Notes: generated by a model from the letters alone, not told the origin. A stretch of DNA of 64,000 bases from Sunxiuqinia indica (GCF_009847015.1 NZ_WVEM01000002.1:306040-370039), one strand, 5' to 3'; positions 44,619-52,541 are shown, counted from the first letter of the stretch. Numbers and translations are program-made.

Positions 44619-45512
44619 TTAAACGGCAGTCCATTGGTTCAGGCGGCTTTCCATAAAATACACATAGGCATGCTCCAAATTGGGTTCAATGTTGTGTCCG
44701 TTGTAGCCATTTATTTCGTTGGCAACCACCTGAATCTCCCATCCTTCGCTGGTGGGAACATTCGATATCACCGGATATTTTTCATTGATTTCCTGATATT
44801 CCGACTCCGTTGCTTTTATCAACCAGACTTTCCCTTCGGCCTGTGCAACCAAATCGTCGGGCGAACCGCTGTAGGCCAGTTCTCCTTGATTCAACAAAGC
44901 CATGTTTTTACAAGTACTTGAAATATCGCCAACAATATGAGTCGAAAGGATGATGATGACATCGTTAGTTGAAATACTCGAAAGTAAATTTCTAAACCGG
45001 ATTCGTTCTTCCGGATCCAGGCCGGTGGTAGGCTCATCAACAACAATGATTTGCGGATTATTAATCAATGCCTGCGCAATGCCTAATCGCCGTTTCATTC
45101 CTCCCGAAAGCCGATTAGCTTGGCGATCCCGTGCTTCAAAAAGACCAACTTCCTCCAGCATTTTATCCACCGCATTAGCCCGAAGCTTGCTTTTTTTTAT
45201 TCCGGCTAAGCGAGCGGCGTAATCCAGGAATTCGTACGTTTTTAGTTGCGAGAAAAATCGAAAATCCTGTGGTAGATACCCCAGCATTTTGCGAATTTCT
45301 TTTCGATTTTTAACCAAGTCGTATTCATTGATGGTTACTTTCCCTTCACTGGGTTTCATTAGAGTAACCAAAATGCGCATCAAACTGGATTTTCCGGCTC
45401 CGTTTGGTCCCAGTAAACCAAACATACCATTCTCAATTTCAAGCTGAATATTGTTGAGCGCACGATTACCATTTGGATAAATTTTGCTTAGTTGGTCAAT
45501 CGAAATTTTCAC
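44619..45512 (-). CDS. ABC transporter ATP-binding protein, first gene of the exporter operon
   Basis: The 297-residue product has Walker A GPNGAGKS (about residues 36-43), Q-loop YLPQDF, signature LSGGMKRR, Walker B IIVVDEP, D-loop GLDPEER and H-loop STHIVGD. A C-terminal ~70-residue extension (EGKVWLIKATESEYQEINEK) ends with EPNLEHAYVYFM, similar to the EDAYL end of other ABC-2 ATPases. The start codon is GTG. It is clearly paralogous to the ATPase domain of the RND-ABC hybrid: both share GMFGLLGPNGAGKS, ERIRFRNLL and the STHI-x-x-DISS-x-C string. It should energise the permease encoded immediately downstream. Confidence 0.93.
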   Translation of the reverse strand: MKISIDQLSKIYPNGNRALNNIQLEIENGMFGLLGPNGAGKSSLMRILVTLMKPSEGKVTINEYDLVKNRKEIRKMLGYLPQDFRFFSQLKTYEFLDYAARLAGIKKSKLRANAVDKMLEEVGLFEARDRQANRLSGGMKRRLGIAQALINNPQIIVVDEPTTGLDPEERIRFRNLLSSISTNDVIIILSTHIVGDISSTCKNMALLNQGELAYSGSPDDLVAQAEGKVWLIKATESEYQEINEKYPVISNVPTSEGWEIQVVANEINGYNGHNIEPNLEHAYVYFMESRLNQWTAV

Positions 45513-45585
45513 AGTTCTTTTTTTAGTATAGTTCGTAGACTATCTTTTTGGGGAAACGTTTAATTCCTTTTAAATTCGACATAAA

Positions 45586-45616
45586 AAAGGTTACAACTTC
45601 CCGCTAAAAAGACAAA
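45586..45616 (-). promoter_or_regulatory. Candidate promoter of the exporter operon
   Basis: On the - strand a TTTG (-33 type) is followed after 19 bp by TAACCTTT, a partial match to TAnnTTTG; the spacing fits the Bacteroidota consensus. It lies about 74 bp upstream of the GTG start. Confidence 0.3.
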
Positions 45617-45888
45617 ATCGAATTTCAGTAAAGAAAATTGAATTCCCTCATTTATTAGATGAAGATGAGTGGATCATCGATTAACTGGCGGTTAAGTATC
45701 TACAAATCGCTTTTTTCGGAAGTGCTTTTGTGAAACTAATTCCACAAATTTCAATATTTTTCTACATGCAACCTTGTTCCAGTGGTCGAGAGGAAAACCT
45801 TTTCTAATCCTTCACAACAAGGGGATTCCCCGCGATTGTTTTCATTAGGATCAGACTATGGCATGATATTCAAGACTATAATAAATGA

Positions 45889-45932
45889 CATGCTTATTTT
45901 CATGTCAGCTTGCCGACGAAAAAATAAGCATG
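45889..45932. promoter_or_regulatory. Perfect 12-bp inverted repeat with 20-bp loop
   Basis: CATGCTTATTTT and AAAATAAGCATG are exact complements. The hairpin ends 40 bp before the start of the TonB-C-domain gene, so it would be in its leader or overlap its promoter; it could be an operator or an RNA regulatory structure. The remainder of the 460-bp gap 45513-45972 shows no gene. Confidence 0.55.
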
Positions 45933-45972
45933 CAAATTGTTAAAAGTTGAATTAGAAAGAAAGGAAAAGAAT

Positions 45973-46671
45973 ATGTTTACGAAAAACAAAACAATGAAGA
46001 TTTACACGGCAATTTTATCACTTTTAATAGCAGGGGCTTTTACAGTCACGGCTCAGGAAAAGGATATGAAATACGATAAGCTGGAAACGATGCAAGATGA
46101 GATTGAGACCGATTTAGTTGGGGTTTACGAAATTGTCGCTGATTATCCGGATTTTGCATATGAGTATGTATACCACGATGGTCATTTAGACAAAGTTATG
46201 GTTACAGGAATTAATAATCCGGCAGATAAAAAAGAGGTTTCAGCATTAATTTACAGCGTTCGAAGTGCCAAAGATGACATGAGAAATTACTGCAATCGCG
46301 TGGGGATTTATTATGCTCCTGAGCGAGAAGCTGAACCTAAAGTTGGGTATGACGAATTCAGAGAACGAATTCAAAAGAACTTACAATATCCTGACAATGC
46401 TGAAGATTACGGTGTAGAAGGTACCGTTTATGTGAAATTTATTGTAGGAAGAGATGGTGAAGTTAGTTTTGTAACAGCAGATCATGCGATTGATTCGCCT
46501 TTTAAGCAACGAGTTGATAAGCTTGAACAAGCAGCCATTGAAGCAGTAGAAGAAGTTGATGTAGAGTGGGAGCCTGCAATTGCCGATGGCGAAATTGTCG
46601 ACTCATGGGCTGTTGTTCCGGTAACGTTTGATTTTAAGAAAGATCCGTTTTTACCTACATTAATCCGATAA
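45973..46671 (+). CDS. Secreted protein with TonB C-terminal domain
   Basis: ATG 45973, preceded by AAGGAAAAG, gives a 232-residue product with a signal peptide (IYTAILSLLIAGAFTVTAQ); an ATG 36 bp upstream would bury it. The C-terminal ~105 residues are a TonB-C fold: YDEFRERIQKNLQYPDNAEDYGVEGTVYVKFIVGRDGEVSFV...EAVEEVDVEWEPAIADGEIVDSWAVVPVTFDFK. There is no N-terminal membrane anchor that persists and no proline-rich linker, so it is not a classical energy transducer; it is a soluble periplasmic or outer-membrane-facing TonB-C protein of a kind common in this phylum. It ends at a good terminator. Confidence 0.82.
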   Translation: MFTKNKTMKIYTAILSLLIAGAFTVTAQEKDMKYDKLETMQDEIETDLVGVYEIVADYPDFAYEYVYHDGHLDKVMVTGINNPADKKEVSALIYSVRSAKDDMRNYCNRVGIYYAPEREAEPKVGYDEFRERIQKNLQYPDNAEDYGVEGTVYVKFIVGRDGEVSFVTADHAIDSPFKQRVDKLEQAAIEAVEEVDVEWEPAIADGEIVDSWAVVPVTFDFKKDPFLPTLIR

Positions 46672-46685
46672 AAAAATAGAAACAG

Positions 46686-46716
46686 AAAGGTTGTTCTAAA
46701 AAGGGCAACCTTTTTT
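46686..46716 (+). terminator. Rho-independent terminator of the TonB-C gene
   Basis: AAAGGTTG and CAACCTTT form an 8-bp stem around a 12-base loop, followed by a T run, 15 bp after the stop codon. Confidence 0.85.
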
Positions 46717-46761
46717 ATGTGTATCTTTCAGAAAATAGATCACCCACAAAAATTGAAGCCC

Positions 46762-47706
46762 ATGGAGAAAATTTTCACCAATGATTTTTGGATCGTGCTG
46801 TCCGAAAACTTAGTTAACTGGATCGTTTCGCAATTGCCTGCGATAATCATTTTGGTTATTTTATTATTAATCGCCTTGCGTGCGGCATCGTTTATGATCA
46901 ATAAAACCAAGAAGTTGTTGATAAAACGGATGGTCAATCAGACTGACGAACCTAATCTTGAAGTAGAGAAGAGGCTCAATACCTTAATGGGGATCGTCAG
47001 GAAGGGGGTCTCGATACTGATTTGGGTCATTTTCGTTATGATCTTTCTGAAGAAAATAAATATTGACATTGCCCCAATTTTGGCAGGTGCCGGAATTATT
47101 GGATTGGCAATTGGTTTTGGTGCGCAGGAGCTGGTGCGCGATTTCATCACCGGATTCTTTATTCTGCTCGAAAATCAGATTAGGACAGGGGATGTCGCAA
47201 TCATTAATGGAACCGGAGGACTTGTTGAAAAAATTGAGCTTCGTACCATCACGCTGCGCGATTTGTCAGGGGTGGTTCACATCTTTCAAAACGGTAAAAT
47301 CAATTCGGTTTCCAATATGACCAAAGGTTGGTCGGCTATGGTGTTTGATATTGGTGTCGCTTACAAAGAAGACCTCAACAAGGTGATGAAAATTATGAAG
47401 GATGTTTCGGAAGACTTGCGTGCTGATTCAAATTTCAAATCGATGATTTTGGAACCGATGGAGATTTTTGGACTGGATAGCTTTGGCGACAGTGCCTTGG
47501 TGATAAAAGGCCGGATTAAAACCAAACCCATTCAGCAATGGAATGTAGGTCGCGAATACCGGAAACGACTAAAAGAAGCGTTCGATGAACACCGAATTGA
47601 AATCCCATTCCCACACCGTACAATTTACTGGGGCGAAGAAATTGATCCTCTCAAGTTGACAATAGAAAAAGCAGAAGCTGATGCGAAAGCAAAATCAGCA
47701 GAGTAA
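46762..47706 (+). CDS. Small-conductance mechanosensitive channel (MscS family)
   Basis: ATG 46762 is chosen because an upstream ATG at 46717 falls directly behind the preceding terminator. The 314-residue product has three membrane segments (about 24-45, 90-110 and the pore helix) with the MscS pore and beta-domain signature: IAPILAGAGIIGLAIGFGAQELVRDFITGFFILLENQIRTGDVAI, then EKIELRTITLRDLSGVVHIFQNGKI. The C-terminal domain ends EHRIEIPFPHRTIYWGEE. It releases solutes on hypo-osmotic shock at the inner membrane. A terminator follows within 70 bp, so it is monocistronic. Confidence 0.93.
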   Translation: MEKIFTNDFWIVLSENLVNWIVSQLPAIIILVILLLIALRAASFMINKTKKLLIKRMVNQTDEPNLEVEKRLNTLMGIVRKGVSILIWVIFVMIFLKKINIDIAPILAGAGIIGLAIGFGAQELVRDFITGFFILLENQIRTGDVAIINGTGGLVEKIELRTITLRDLSGVVHIFQNGKINSVSNMTKGWSAMVFDIGVAYKEDLNKVMKIMKDVSEDLRADSNFKSMILEPMEIFGLDSFGDSALVIKGRIKTKPIQQWNVGREYRKRLKEAFDEHRIEIPFPHRTIYWGEEIDPLKLTIEKAEADAKAKSAE

Positions 47707-47745
47707 AAAAGATGTCGACTCAAGCTATTTAGCAGTAAGTGAAAG

Positions 47746-47775
47746 AAGCTGACCAAAATATGGTCGGCTTTTTTT
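47746..47775 (+). terminator. Rho-independent terminator of the MscS gene
   Basis: AAGCTGACC and GGTCGGCTT form a 9-bp stem with one T-G pair around a 7-base A/T loop, followed by a run of T. Confidence 0.88.
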
Positions 47776-47917
47776 ACATTCTCAAGGTAGCTTTTTTTGA
47801 TGAAATCGAAAGGAGTTCAAATCAAGAATATCTACGGTAGCGGTTTTCTAATTAAAGATGATTGAAACCTTCCATCGTTTTTGTTAACTTCGGGGAAGAC
47901 ACAGAAAAACGACGATT

Positions 47918-48628
47918 ATGAATACCGCAAAAATAGCTATTATTACTGGTGCCAGTCGAGGAATCGGGAAAGCTTGCGCCATTGGGCTTGCAGGAATGGG
48001 CTACCATTGCCTCTTGATTTCCCGTAGCCAACAACAACTGGAAGAAGTAGCAGAGGAAATTCATACAAATGGTGGAAAATCCAGTTTATTCGCTGTTGAC
48101 TTGACGAAAGAAAACGAGCTGGAAGACTGCATTCAAAAAATCAAAAAGCATTATGTCAGCATTGATGTATTGATAAATAATGCCGGCATGTTTGTTGGCG
48201 GAAATCTGGAAATGGATGTTAGCGAATTTCGGCAGCAGTTGGAATTAAACCTGACTGCGAACTTTAATCTACTGCAAGCTTTCGTTCCTCTGATGAAGGA
48301 ACAGAAATCAGGTGCCATTTTTAATATTGCGTCGCGAGCAGGGAAAATTGGTTTTGCCAATAGCGGAGCTTATTCGGCTTCTAAATTTGGATTGGTTGGT
48401 TTAAGTGAATCTCTTTATCGGGAGTTGGCTGAATATGGTATTTCGGTAACAGCCATTTGCCCAGGTTATGTGGCAACCGAAATGGCCACGCTGGCTGGTA
48501 CTCCATTAACTAACGAAGAAATGATTCAACCTGAAGATATTTTCTTAACGATTGAGTATTTGCTGAAACTCGCTCCCAATACAAGAGTCAAGGAAATCAT
48601 CATCGAAGCCAAAGGAAGTATTTCGTAA
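47918..48628 (+). CDS. Short-chain dehydrogenase/reductase (3-oxoacyl-ACP reductase-like)
   Basis: The 236-residue product is a classical SDR: TGASRGIG dinucleotide motif near the N-terminus, NNAG at about residues 87-90, the catalytic pair Y152 and K156 in YSASK preceded by a serine in IASRAGKIG, and CPGYVATEM after it. The class is closest to FabG-like NADPH-dependent reductases, but several such enzymes with other substrates share these motifs, so I do not assign fabG. It converges with the GldB-like gene, the two stops being two bases apart. Confidence 0.85.
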   Translation: MNTAKIAIITGASRGIGKACAIGLAGMGYHCLLISRSQQQLEEVAEEIHTNGGKSSLFAVDLTKENELEDCIQKIKKHYVSIDVLINNAGMFVGGNLEMDVSEFRQQLELNLTANFNLLQAFVPLMKEQKSGAIFNIASRAGKIGFANSGAYSASKFGLVGLSESLYRELAEYGISVTAICPGYVATEMATLAGTPLTNEEMIQPEDIFLTIEYLLKLAPNTRVKEIIIEAKGSIS

Positions 48629-48630
48629 CA

Positions 48631-49659
48631 CTAGTCGGGCTGATAACCGGATTGATTTAAAATGCTGAGGTAATCTTGGTTTTCCATCAGTTGCTTTAGC
48701 GTAACCTCCGGATTATTTTTCATATACGAACGTACAATCTGCCAGCCCAACCAAGCTCCAACCCGGCCCGGAGATTCGGTAGAAAAAACAGAAACGTATG
48801 GGCCATCGTCCACGTATCGTTTAATATCCATCCGGTTGGTTGAAAAAAGCAGGTTGTTTTCCGCCATGTAGTTCCACATATTGGCTTCGCTATTCTGGCA
48901 AAATTCCAACTGGTTTTCGGTAAACCCAATATTCAGGCTGTCAGTTAATTCAGGCTGCATGGCTTCGACAAAATAATACATGGAGCCTTGGTAAATCATA
49001 CTTTCAATTACCTTGCTGGCTTTTAAACTCATCGGATATTCCGTCATTGCCCAAAAATACATGGCATCCGAAACGATCTTTTGCTGGTGCATATTCCGTA
49101 TTTTATATGCAGGAATTCCTAAGCGCGGGTAATAATCAAAATTGGCTCCGAGGTATTTATCCAGGCTCACGCCAATTAAGGAATCAGCTAAAACAATCGA
49201 TTGGTTCAAGCCACTCACACACGTATAAATGTCGGGAACAACTTTGTTCGGGAAATAGTAACGATAATGCTTGAAGGCTTCTATAAATTCTTGTTCCAGT
49301 TCATTTTTATTGATCCGTTGATCAACTTGCCCTTTTAAGTTCACAATCATCGTATCATTCAAAAAAGACTCAAGTTGCGCGTAAAACTCATCATCATCAT
49401 CCGGCATTCCAACACCAATCATATGCAAGTTGAAAAGCTCAAAAAAGCGGCCATATTCTTCTTGCAGCATTGGTATTTCCTCTTCTAAACTTCCTTTCGC
49501 CTCAAATAAATCATCCTCGTAATTTTTGTAAGTCAGATTTACTTTTACATCTGACACATCAATTTTCAGCGGATTTCGATTGCATGAAACAAAGACAAAC
49601 GCTATCAAGAATACAATCAGCCAACAATTCCTAAAACAAAATTCTCTTTTTCTGAGCAT
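48631..49659 (-). CDS. gldB: GldB-like gliding motility lipoprotein
   Basis: The 342-residue product has a lipoprotein signal (LIVFLIAFVFVSC, cysteine at about residue 26). It matches the GldB family along its length: an N-terminal VKVNLTYKNYEDDLFEAKG (the 'v.ieRfd..lF' pattern), EYGRFFELFNLHMIGVG, HYRYYFPNKVVPDIYTCVSGLNQSIVLADSLIGVSLDKYLG, and the C-terminal PGRVGAWLGWQIVRSYMKNNP. GldB is a lipoprotein needed for gliding in Flavobacterium, but homologues occur in non-gliding Bacteroidota, so the role here is not certain. A CCCCGAT/ATCGGGG hairpin (49686-49706) lies just upstream. Confidence 0.85.
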   Translation of the reverse strand: MLRKREFCFRNCWLIVFLIAFVFVSCNRNPLKIDVSDVKVNLTYKNYEDDLFEAKGSLEEEIPMLQEEYGRFFELFNLHMIGVGMPDDDDEFYAQLESFLNDTMIVNLKGQVDQRINKNELEQEFIEAFKHYRYYFPNKVVPDIYTCVSGLNQSIVLADSLIGVSLDKYLGANFDYYPRLGIPAYKIRNMHQQKIVSDAMYFWAMTEYPMSLKASKVIESMIYQGSMYYFVEAMQPELTDSLNIGFTENQLEFCQNSEANMWNYMAENNLLFSTNRMDIKRYVDDGPYVSVFSTESPGRVGAWLGWQIVRSYMKNNPEVTLKQLMENQDYLSILNQSGYQPD

Positions 49660-49685
49660 AATACCGAATTATAATACACAATTAA

Positions 49686-49706
49686 CCCCGATCTTTTAAA
49701 TCGGGG
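49686..49706. repeat. Hairpin in the leader of the GldB-like gene
   Basis: CCCCGAT and ATCGGGG form a 7-bp stem around CTTTTAA. No T run follows on either strand, so it is not a simple terminator; it resembles small Bacteroidota palindromes such as that at 968-990. Confidence 0.55.
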
Positions 49707-49772
49707 CTAAATTTATAACTTATTCATTGAATAAATATTTTATGGCCGCTAGTTATATTTTACAATTGAATG

Positions 49773-49877
49773 CTATTGTTTCCAGACCGAATCAACGACT
49801 CTCCATAATTCCGCTTTGATATGATCCCGGGTTTCACCAATAGCATTCATTAACTCTATCGGGGCCTTATCAGTTTT
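49773..49877 (-). pseudogene. Possible 3' remnant of a gene
   Basis: On the - strand a short open stretch reads KTDKAPIELMNAIGETRDHI then KAELWRVVDSVWKQ and a stop at 49773-49775. It looks like a natural amphipathic protein C-terminus but has only about 35 codons before an upstream stop. It may be the remains of a gene lost by deletion; I cannot name the family. Confidence 0.3.
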
Positions 49878-49919
49878 ATTACATTATCTTTTTGGTCTTT
49901 CGTTATTTGCAGTCTCAGT

Positions 49920-50080
49920 TAATTAGTATGGACTTCAAGCTTGGCGTTAACGATCACTTGCAAGTTGTCGGTGTGGATTTCGGAGAGCGTTCCTGTCCGA
50001 AGGACACGGAACTGCGATGCGAGAATCCGCAGTTGGCGTACCACCGAACCCCGCCCTGCAATATGTACTGTGTTAACATG
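49920..50080. repeat. Structured cassette-boundary-like sequence
   Basis: The segment has two strong hairpins: GTTCCTGTCC/GGACACGGAAC around GAA, and AACTGCG/CGCAGTT; on the - strand it reads CAGGGCGGGGTTCGGTGGTA and ends with CGTTAACGCC. I recall very similar GC-rich blocks downstream of isolated acquired genes in many Bacteroidota genomes. It starts seven bases after the stop of the unknown gene at 50087. Confidence 0.55.
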
Positions 50081-50086
50081 CGTTTT

Positions 50087-50773
50087 TTAATTAAAAATTA
50101 TTAATGCATCTTGTCCAATAGTAGCATCAATTTTTTGTTTTATCCAATCAATGTTGGTTTCTGTCCGAATTCTATTTCTTTCCACAGCATAGTTTTTAAA
50201 ATAGGAGCCTTGTTTCGTTGACCCTTTCTTTTCATGCTGAAATTCAAGTTTTATTCTTTTGGCAGATAAAATCTTCAAAACAGATGGAGATTCTAAAATG
50301 TGATCCGGTTCATCAATTATAATTCTCGTATTCTGAGAGAATTGTATTTCCATTTGTTTTTTTTCTTCGTTATAGTCTATACTCAATATTTTAAGTGAGT
50401 TTTGATACGGTTCTCCATACCAGTCTCCAAAAATTTTAAGTGTACCTCCTTTAAAAATATTTTGATTTTTATGATTTAGCTCAGCCAATTCTTTTGCAGT
50501 TCTTTTTTGGGTTTTACTGTCTTTGGTTGGCTCAAGGTTGTCCAAATCAGGAGAAGCAATAACAACTGACATGAAATCAACAATTCCTTTACGCTGAATT
50601 ATTTTGAAAATTTGGATTCCACCCCAAATTGCTAGTAGTCCAAGGATTACACATATAAAAATCCCAATTAAATTTTGAAGTTCATTGTAAATTAATACTC
50701 CAAGAATTCCTGCAATAATTAGCGGGAAAATTCCTGTTATTATTCCGGTAATAAAGTTGATTAGTTTTCTCAT
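50087..50773 (-). CDS. Membrane-anchored hypothetical protein in a cassette-like unit
   Basis: ATG 50773 gives a 228-residue product that begins with two close hydrophobic helices (LINFITGIITGIFPLIIAGILGVLIY and LIGIFICVILGLLAIWGGI). The remaining ~150 residues are charged and probably cytosolic (GTLKIFGDWYGEPYQNSLKILSIDYNEEKKQMEIQFSQ, RIIIDEPDHILESPSVLKILSAKRIKLEFQHE). I recognise no family. On its 3' side is the structured block 49920-50080 and on its 5' side a GTACAAGTACATGTAC palindromic stretch with AGCGGCGGGT, so it appears to be a single-gene cassette inserted between housekeeping genes. Confidence 0.65.
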   Translation of the reverse strand: MRKLINFITGIITGIFPLIIAGILGVLIYNELQNLIGIFICVILGLLAIWGGIQIFKIIQRKGIVDFMSVVIASPDLDNLEPTKDSKTQKRTAKELAELNHKNQNIFKGGTLKIFGDWYGEPYQNSLKILSIDYNEEKKQMEIQFSQNTRIIIDEPDHILESPSVLKILSAKRIKLEFQHEKKGSTKQGSYFKNYAVERNRIRTETNIDWIKQKIDATIGQDALIIFN

Positions 50774-50789
50774 GGTTCTTTTTTCAAAA

Positions 50790-50845
50790 TTGTGTATAAC
50801 GATTGTGTACATGTACTTGTACATACCCGCCGCTATTCGTTTTAT
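50790..50845. repeat. Palindromic 5' boundary of the cassette-like unit
   Basis: The sequence includes GTACATGTACTTGTAC and ACCCGCCGCTATTCG, read on the - strand as AGCGGCGGGT then GTACAAGTACATGTAC and CGTTATACACAA. Boundaries with 'GCGGCGGGT ... CGTTATACACAA' commonly precede isolated genes in Bacteroidota; a recombination role is unproven. Confidence 0.5.
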
Positions 50846-51081
50846 TTTATCAATTTTAGTTTTCTGTTTATCAACGCTTCACAAAGTACAAAAAATAGTT
50901 TGTCTGATTATCATATATTGAACATTTTACAGAACAGTAAACCAAACACTGGTGCGTTTGAAGTCAGGCTGTGGGGTAAAAAAATAGTAAGAAGCGGCTT
51001 GTCAGGCCGGGCTGGTGGTTGTTTCGGAGCGCCTGAGAATTTTGTCACCGGTTGTGGAGCAAATTCTGGAAAATCCGGGAG

Positions 51082-51260
51082 CTTCTCCACACAGAAAAAC
51101 GCAAAAAAATATTTTCTTTTTGTTGAAACGTGCGGCAGACAAGGAAATTAATTTTCTTTTTTGTTGTTTTCTCCCTGCGAGAGCAAAAAATATTTTCCGG
51201 TTTCTTCTCCACACAGAAAACAACGTTCTGGGAAATTTTTTTCCTTCTCCACACAGAAAA
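51082..51260. repeat. Three exact 17-bp direct repeats in an A/T-rich tract
   Basis: CTTCTCCACACAGAAAA occurs at 51082, 51204 and 51244 without change. A second motif, GCAAAAAATATTTTC (one A longer in the first copy), occurs at about 51101 and 51183. Spacing is irregular (122 and 40 bp). The gene-free interval 50774-51804 otherwise holds the boundary at 50790 and the REP element at 51461; no reading frame in it looks real. Confidence 0.75.
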
Positions 51261-51460
51261 CAAGAAAAATAAAACCCGGAACCACTGTTTTCGGCAAAAA
51301 AAAAGAATGCAAGAAAGAGGAATTCAATGTCGTTGTATTGAATATCGATAAGCTATGGTTAAGTAGATGGGAGGGGGTGTATTATGTTTCGAAATCACTG
51401 TTGCCCGGGAAAAATAAAAACCCGGCTGATGTGAGAAACGGATGAAAACAAAACAGTTCA

Positions 51461-51575
51461 TATTCCATAAAATGGAGTTATGGGCTAAAGCCCGGACGCT
51501 CTGGTGCGATGACTTCGTGAATGCCAGATATGACGCGGGCTTTAACCTATCATTTGAAATTTTAACCGGACACTA
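51461..51575. repeat. REP-like palindromic element, copy 2 (inverted)
   Basis: Read on the - strand it gives TGTCCGGTTAAAATTTCAAA, a slightly decayed GGTTAAAGCCCG, ATATCTGGCATTCAC, CGGGCTTTAGCCC and ATAACTCCAT, the same order as 18291-18394. Its central part is about ten bases longer. It lies within the 1-kb gene-free interval before the PorT-like gene. Confidence 0.8.
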
Positions 51576-51804
51576 ATGAAAAATAAATATATTTCAAAAC
51601 ATCTGATTTTTAAGTGCTTATAAAAGTATGGCCAATATGTTAGTAGGTAAGAAAAGAAGAATCACGTCATCAGGTTATTCGGTTTGTGAGATGTTATTAT
51701 CAATAATGAGAACCTGATAATTGCCATTTAAAAAAGATTATTCGAGATTTGCGAATACAAAATCGCTTACATTGTGCGTTTCAATAGTCAGTAAACAGAA
51801 ATTT

Positions 51805-52482
51805 ATGAAAAAGCCAGGAAAAATAATTTGCTTAATAGCCGGTTTCTTAATCATCAGTCAAATCGCTTTTTCACAGCGGTCAACACGTCTTTCATTTTCA
51901 GCCAGTCCATCGGTCAATTGGTTTTCGGCCGATATTCAGGGGACTGAAGCCGGCAGTGCCGCTTTGGGGATTGACTATGGTGTTAATGCGGACTTTTTCT
52001 TCGATGAGGAATCAAAATATGCCTTTGCAACCGGAATTTTAATCAATAATACCGGAGGAAATATTCGTTATTATAATAGTTCCGGCGATGTGCAGTTTGC
52101 CGGACAAACATTTCAGTCCGGAACTTCTTTTCGGTATAAACTAAAATATGTTGAAATTCCGTTGGCCGTAAAGCTTCGTACAAGCCAGTTTCGTCGCTGG
52201 TCGTATTGGGGACAATTCGGTTTTTCTGGTTTAGTCAATATTCAGGCAAAGGGCGAGAGCGATGATGAAACCTTGAGAAAAAACAACATCAATGAAGAAG
52301 TTAATTTGTTCAATCTGGCCCTCAATATGGGAATCGGTTCTCATTTCGACCTTGGAAGCAACAACGCGATCACGCTGGGAATCATTTATAAGAACGGTTT
52401 TATTGATGTCACTTCAAATGACCAATTTGACGATAAAACAACCTTGAATTCACTTGTATTTAAACTTGGCCTTGTTTTCTAA
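51805..52482 (+). CDS. PorT-like outer-membrane beta-barrel protein
   Basis: ATG 51805 gives a 225-residue product with a signal peptide (IICLIAGFLIISQIAFSQ). The mature part shows eight likely strands with the outer-membrane beta-barrel (OMP_b-brl_2/PorT) pattern: RLSFSASPSVNWFSAD, ALGIDYGVNADFFFDEESKYAFATGILINN, LKYVEIPLAVKLRTSQFRRWSYWGQFGFSGLVNI, LALNMGIGSHFDLG, ITLGIIYKNGFIDV and the last strand SLVFKLGLVF. 'KYVEIPLAVKLR' is a typical motif of this family. PorT itself is a type IX secretion component; family membership alone does not prove that role here. It is followed 59 bp later by nadE. Confidence 0.78.
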   Translation: MKKPGKIICLIAGFLIISQIAFSQRSTRLSFSASPSVNWFSADIQGTEAGSAALGIDYGVNADFFFDEESKYAFATGILINNTGGNIRYYNSSGDVQFAGQTFQSGTSFRYKLKYVEIPLAVKLRTSQFRRWSYWGQFGFSGLVNIQAKGESDDETLRKNNINEEVNLFNLALNMGIGSHFDLGSNNAITLGIIYKNGFIDVTSNDQFDDKTTLNSLVFKLGLVF

Positions 52483-52541
52483 GAATCCAATCGTTTTTTG
52501 TTCTTTTTCAATTATTTTTGCTGTCCTAAAACGGATTGACC

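Noticed and set aside
51082-51260. CRISPR array
   Set aside because: Three 17-bp repeats with spacings of 122 and 40 bp do not form an array, and no cas gene is near.
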